A model generated the notes under the pieces. The model had not been told where the DNA came from. It worked only from the letters and a program-made list of their open reading frames with translations, and searched no databases. A stretch of DNA of 28,034 nt from CAUZJO01 sp963580245 (lineage in GTDB: Bacteria > Sumerlaeota > Sumerlaeia > MVZB01): the NCBI GenBank assembly GCA_963580245.1, contig CAUZJO010000059.1, positions 1 to 28,034 on the forward strand, written 5' to 3'. Of this stretch, positions 24,034 to 28,034 are shown in pieces. The translations under genes were made by a program, and so were the position numbers. How positions within the stretch are numbered: the first letter of the stretch is position 1; each line of letters starts with the position of its first letter.

Positions 24034-25389
24034 ATGAGTTCCTCCCTTCACCGCTTACCGCAATGGGCGTCCGGGGTGCTTGAATGGGGTCTGATCGGCC
24101 TGTATGGTTGCGTGTTGCTGGCTTGCAACACCGATAACCATTCGGTGCAAGCGTTGGCGACCGGCCGCGAATCGATCCGACCGGTTGCCGTGCCCGCTCT
24201 GCCGGAGATCCAGCCAACCCAACCTCCGATGAAACCGCTGCCCCCGATCCCCCAAGAACGACTGGATGCCGGTTACGGTCTGGGCATCGAAGTGGACCTC
24301 GACCACCCGCCGGCCGAACTCGTCGTCCTACCCAACCGCGAACCTCTGGGCATCACCGTGACCGTCCAGCGGCCGCCGGCGCCCGTGGAGGGATTCACCG
24401 AACAGCGCAGCTCGATCAAGTGGAACACCGATGCCGGTCGCATCCAGGCTGCGGTTCCCTTGGGGAGTTCCGCCGACGGTCAGGCCGTCTTCCATCCGCC
24501 CCAGGGTTCTCATTGCGTCACCCTCGAGGTCCGGCTCGAAGTCAGCCTGCGGCGCATCATCGATGACGGCCGCGAGCAGACGGCGAAAGTTGTCCGCGAA
24601 GGGATGTTTCAGGTCCTGACGCCGGTCGACGCCGGCGCCTATGACACGGGAATGATAGACGGTTTCAACATCGGCGAATACCTGGACCCGTTCGATCCCC
24701 AACTGGACGATCGGGTCAGGGTCGAAGCGGAGTGGCCCGTCAAGTATCCGGAACGCTACCAGGTCCCCGCTTATTTCTATAAGGCCAGTCGCGCGATCAA
24801 CCCGTTGAGAATCTCGCCCAACGTCCGGCTGGGTCTGTTCGTCGTCGATTTCCCTTGGATGAGCCTGGGAGAGACGCAATACATCGCGCTTGACCTCAAC
24901 CTTGTCCGCAAGCTCGAAGACCTGATCGCGCTGATGCGCGCCGAGGGCCACCAGATCACCACGTTCGAACCGATCTACGGTTTCCGCCCACCCTCATTCA
25001 ATATCGGTAAGATCCTCGACGAGCCGCGGACGACCTTGAAGAAGCCCTTCTCGATGCATCAATACGGTCGGGCGATCGATTTCATCATCGATGAAGACGG
25101 CGATGGGCGACTCGATGACCTCAACGGCGATGGGGTCGTCGATGTCCATGACGCCGCCGTGATCATGGAATACGTCAACCGACTGGATCGCCAATATCGG
25201 GCCGAAGGACGGATGGAGATGGTCGGCGGGGCCGGACTTTATGAGTCCAACGATTTCCTGGAACGGGTCCAGTATATGGGGCAAACGCCTTATATTCACG
25301 TCGACACGCGGGGTTTTTTGCGCGACAACGGAGACCTGATCCGCTGGCCGACCTATAATGGTCTGCCGCCGCCTGACGACCGCGAATGA
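24034..25389 (+). CDS. Lipoprotein with M15-like peptidase domain and calcium-loop insert
   Basis: A 451-residue protein. A signal segment ends in the lipobox LLAC with C31, predicting a lipid-anchored envelope protein. The middle (about 90-260) is beta-rich and unrecognised. The C-terminal domain resembles M15/DUF882 peptidoglycan peptidases: SMHQYGRAIDF supplies H342 and D349 and YIHVDTRGF supplies H422, the usual zinc ligands. Between them sits DEDGDGRLDDLNGDGVVD (353-370), two acidic loops like EF-hand or dockerin repeats. It probably trims cell-wall peptides, although the call rests on motifs alone. No strong ribosome site precedes the ATG. Its stop overlaps the next start (ATGA), coupling it to a muramidase. 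Confidence 0.78.
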   Translation: MSSSLHRLPQWASGVLEWGLIGLYGCVLLACNTDNHSVQALATGRESIRPVAVPALPEIQPTQPPMKPLPPIPQERLDAGYGLGIEVDLDHPPAELVVLPNREPLGITVTVQRPPAPVEGFTEQRSSIKWNTDAGRIQAAVPLGSSADGQAVFHPPQGSHCVTLEVRLEVSLRRIIDDGREQTAKVVREGMFQVLTPVDAGAYDTGMIDGFNIGEYLDPFDPQLDDRVRVEAEWPVKYPERYQVPAYFYKASRAINPLRISPNVRLGLFVVDFPWMSLGETQYIALDLNLVRKLEDLIALMRAEGHQITTFEPIYGFRPPSFNIGKILDEPRTTLKKPFSMHQYGRAIDFIIDEDGDGRLDDLNGDGVVDVHDAAVIMEYVNRLDRQYRAEGRMEMVGGAGLYESNDFLERVQYMGQTPYIHVDTRGFLRDNGDLIRWPTYNGLPPPDDRE

Positions 25390-26723
25390 CGCGAACCGAC
25401 GCCAACCACCATTGGACCCGTGACGGACCGCAAACCTCCGTGATTTGTATTGGATTCCCTTTTAGGCTCTTCATCACGGCGTTCTTTCGTCTCACCATAA
25501 CCTTGGTCCTGTTTCCGGCGTGGATGGGCGCTTGGCGGGGCGTTGCGGCTCAGTCCGAGACCCCGGTCACGCCGGGTGTTGAAGTCTTGGTTGATGCGTT
25601 TGCCGCTCGTCTCGAAGGCAAACGGGTCGCGATTCTCACCAACCCCAGCGGCGTCGATCGCGCCATGGTTTCGACCATCGATCGGGTCCGCGAGTTGCCA
25701 CGCATCAATGTGATTCGGCTGTTCGCTCCCGAGCACGGGTTGCGCGGAGGTCTCGCCGCCGGTGAGATGGTCAAGGGGGGCAAAGACCCCGTCAGCGGTT
25801 TGCCGGTCGTGAGTCTCCACGGCGCCTCGCGACGACCCAGCCGGGACGACCTCAAGGACCTCGATATTGTGCTCTACGACATTCAGGACGTCGGTCATCG
25901 TACCTACACGTTCGTCTCCTCGCTGACCTACCTCATGGAAGCCTGCGAGGAGGCCGGGGTGGCGGTCTGGGTCCTGGACCGGCCCGAGCCGATGGGCGGG
26001 AAGCATTTCGGCGGGCCGATGCTCGATAAGGCGAACGTTTCGTTCATCGGCGTCCACGACGTTCCCCAAGTCTACGGCATGACGCCCGGCGAGTGGGCCC
26101 GGCTGATCCAGCGCGAGCGCACGCCGCGGCTTGAGTTGTCGGTCGTGCCCATGCGGGGCTGGCGTCGCGGCATGACCTATGGTGAACTGGGCTGGGTTTG
26201 GGTCCCGCCTTCGGAGCATATCCCGCGTTGGGAAAGCAGCTTTTTCTATGCGATGACCGGGACGCTGGGGGAACTTGGCGTTGTGAGCGAAGGCGTCGGC
26301 ACGCCGCTCCCATTCGAGCAGATCGGCGCCCCCTGGATCGACGCCCGGCAGTTGGCCCGAGCGCTTAATCGGCCGGCCCTGGACGGCGTCAAGTTCCGGC
26401 CCACGACTTTCCGCCCGCGATACGGCGCGTATCAAGACAAGACGTGTTTCGGCGTCCAGATCCATCTTACACACCCCAAGACATGCCAACCGTATCGCGT
26501 CAGCGATCTGATCCTGACCACGCTGGCTCGAGATTACGCCGGGCGCGAACTGTTCAAACCGGGTTCCAATGACCGCTATCGCATGTTCCTCAAAGCCGTG
26601 GGCGACGGAATGTTTGCGAACGCCCTCTCCAGCGACGACGGCTTTGAAACTTACCGTGGGCGTGCGCGCGCGCGTTTGGAAGACTATGCCCGGCGTCGCC
26701 AAGCCGTTCTGATCTACGAGTGA
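25386..26723 (+). CDS. namZ: DUF1343 / NamZ-type exo-beta-N-acetylmuramidase (GH171-like)
   Basis: A 445-residue secreted or membrane-anchored protein: a hydrophobic segment at about 27-50 is followed by a small-residue region GVAAQ that could be a cleavage site. The body matches DUF1343: RVAILTNPSGVDR, RLFAPEHGLRGG with the conserved Glu at residue 116, YDIQDVGHRTYTFVSSL and WVLDRPEPMGG, then FYAMTGTLGELGVVSEGVGT. Studied members (NamZ) release N-acetylmuramic acid from the ends of peptidoglycan fragments for cell-wall recycling. Length is typical. It overlaps the M15-like gene by four bases and the GT9 gene by one, forming a compact envelope operon. The family call is strong; activity in this organism is inferred. 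Confidence 0.9.
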   Translation: MTRTDANHHWTRDGPQTSVICIGFPFRLFITAFFRLTITLVLFPAWMGAWRGVAAQSETPVTPGVEVLVDAFAARLEGKRVAILTNPSGVDRAMVSTIDRVRELPRINVIRLFAPEHGLRGGLAAGEMVKGGKDPVSGLPVVSLHGASRRPSRDDLKDLDIVLYDIQDVGHRTYTFVSSLTYLMEACEEAGVAVWVLDRPEPMGGKHFGGPMLDKANVSFIGVHDVPQVYGMTPGEWARLIQRERTPRLELSVVPMRGWRRGMTYGELGWVWVPPSEHIPRWESSFFYAMTGTLGELGVVSEGVGTPLPFEQIGAPWIDARQLARALNRPALDGVKFRPTTFRPRYGAYQDKTCFGVQIHLTHPKTCQPYRVSDLILTTLARDYAGRELFKPGSNDRYRMFLKAVGDGMFANALSSDDGFETYRGRARARLEDYARRRQAVLIYE

Positions 26724-27807
26724 TGGCTCCCCGCATCCTGATCATCCGACTTAGCGCCCTGGGCGACATCATCCACGCCCTACCATTGCTCGGGGCGATC
26801 CGCGGCCAGTGGGCCGATGCCCACGTCGGTTGGCTTTGCGAACCCGCGGGCGCACCGCTGCTCGAAGGACATCCGCTTATCAACCGCCTGCACATCGCCC
26901 CGAGAGGCGCTTGGAAGCAGGGGCTGCTCAGCGCGGTCGGCGGCCCCAAACCGCCGTTTCTGGATGAGTTGCGGGAAGAGCGATATGAAGTCGGCTTGGA
27001 CGTCCAGGGCCTTACCAAGAGCGCGCTGTGGCCTTGGCTGGCGCGGGTTCCCCGGCGCTTGGCGTTTCACGCGCCCGACGCCCGCGAGCTGAGCGGCCCG
27101 CTGGCCACCGAGCGCGTCCGACCCGCTTCCCAGCGGCGTCACGTCGCCGAGCGAAACCTTGCTCTGCTCGGTCCACTCGGAATAGCCCCCCCAGATCCCA
27201 TCAGTTTCCCCGTTCACCTACCCGACGCCGCCAAAGCCCGCGCCGTGGAGATGATCGACGACGATCCCACGCCGCTGGTGATCATGAATCCCGGCGCCGG
27301 GTGGGAGACGAAGATTTGGCCCCCTGAGCGTTACGGCCAACTGGCGCGGCGATTGATCAAGAAGCACAAGTGTCGCGTTGTCTTGGCGTGGGGACCCGGT
27401 GAAGAGCGCCTTGTGACCCAAGCCTTGGGCGACTGGGGCGACACCGCATCCGACCAAGGCGCGGCATTCAACCGCACTCATCTTGCCAAGGGCCCCGGTC
27501 TTCATATTCTTCCCGCGACGTCCTTCGTCGAACTGTCCGCCATCATCGCCCGTGCCCGCCTGTTCGTCGGCGGAGACACCGGTCCGACTCACATGGCCGC
27601 CGCGCTGGGTGTGCCGACCGTCTCGATGATGGGTCCGCTCGATGCCCGGCGCAACGGTCCCCACGGCGCCCACTGCGCGACGATTCAACACGCCGTCCCG
27701 CGCCACGCGCCGTTCTGGCGCAACCACCGGAGCTGGTGCGACCCCCGCACCGATCTGCGTCGCGTCGGCATCGACGAGGTTTATGAAGCCTGCGTAGCAT
27801 TGCTGGA

Positions 27808-27829
<22 letters not shown>
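26723..27829 (+). CDS. GT9-family heptosyltransferase (WaaC-like)
   Basis: A 368-residue GT-B enzyme of family GT9, which adds ADP-heptose (or a related sugar) to the inner core of lipopolysaccharide on the cytoplasmic face. The N-terminus has RILIIRLSALGDIIHALPLL, the donor half has VIMNPGAGWETKIWPPERYG, and GGDTGPTHMAAALGVPTVSM holds the conserved G-x-DTGP-x-H motif. The start ATG shares its A with the preceding TGA; a GTG at 26720 is also in frame. The last codons and the TAA lie inside the terminal repeat of element E3, so the natural C-terminus may have been rewritten. Its presence supports a diderm cell with heptose-type LPS; the exact sugar is unproven. Confidence 0.9.

Positions 27830-28034
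<205 letters not shown>

Overview
The window is GC-rich, densely coded bacterial DNA. A WaaC-like heptosyltransferase, a Wzx-type flippase, a lipoprotein and an exo-muramidase suggest a diderm (outer-membrane) bacterium. PPi-type phosphofructokinase, the MEP isoprenoid pathway (ispF) and a DUF1343/NamZ protein fit uncultured phyla in the PVC/FCB neighbourhood (for example Sumerlaeota, Hydrogenedentota or Planctomycetes). That placement is only a guess from gene content. No rRNA, tRNA, CRISPR array or transposase gene was seen.

Layout. 1-5805: orphan PqqD-like protein, a gene-poor gap, a membrane-anchored protein with a possible carbohydrate-binding C-terminus followed at once by a GT4 glycosyltransferase, and a Na+/H+-type antiporter fused to TrkA-N and PTS-EIIA domains. 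5806-7650: a small accessory island with a phage-type lysozyme gene broken by a 4-bp duplication, a HicB-like antitoxin with a truncated hicA, and a nucleotidyltransferase-fold protein. 7888-9657: methyltransferase, DoxX-like protein and ispF. 9674-13307: four tandem copies (A-D) of an unrecognised multi-pass membrane protein family. Only copy C reads through; A and D carry G-tract frameshifts and B an in-frame TGA. 13318-18410 (minus strand): small unknown protein, PPi-phosphofructokinase, flippase, proC and a basic protein. 18582-23851: sensor histidine kinase and smc. 24034-27829: an overlapping set of M15-like lipoprotein, NamZ-like muramidase and GT9 heptosyltransferase, which looks devoted to the cell envelope.

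The most unusual signal is a dispersed non-coding element present three times (about 15132-15340, 17624-17728 and 27808 to the window end). Each has a conserved core of about 46 nt between inverted arms built from hexamers (GTGCTC/GTAATC pairing with GATTAC/GAGCAC; GTCCTC pairing with GAGGAC in the middle copy). Two copies also have imperfect terminal inverted repeats of about 31 bp. Each copy abuts or contains the stop codon of a different gene, and the core has the same orientation relative to that gene in all three. This looks like a MITE/REPIN-like mobile element or a 3'-UTR RNA structure, and I cannot name it as any described family.

A second theme is slipped-strand mutation: a CCAA duplication, G8 and G5 tract lesions, a 9-bp coding repeat in the phosphofructokinase gene and a one-armed hexamer expansion in the third element.
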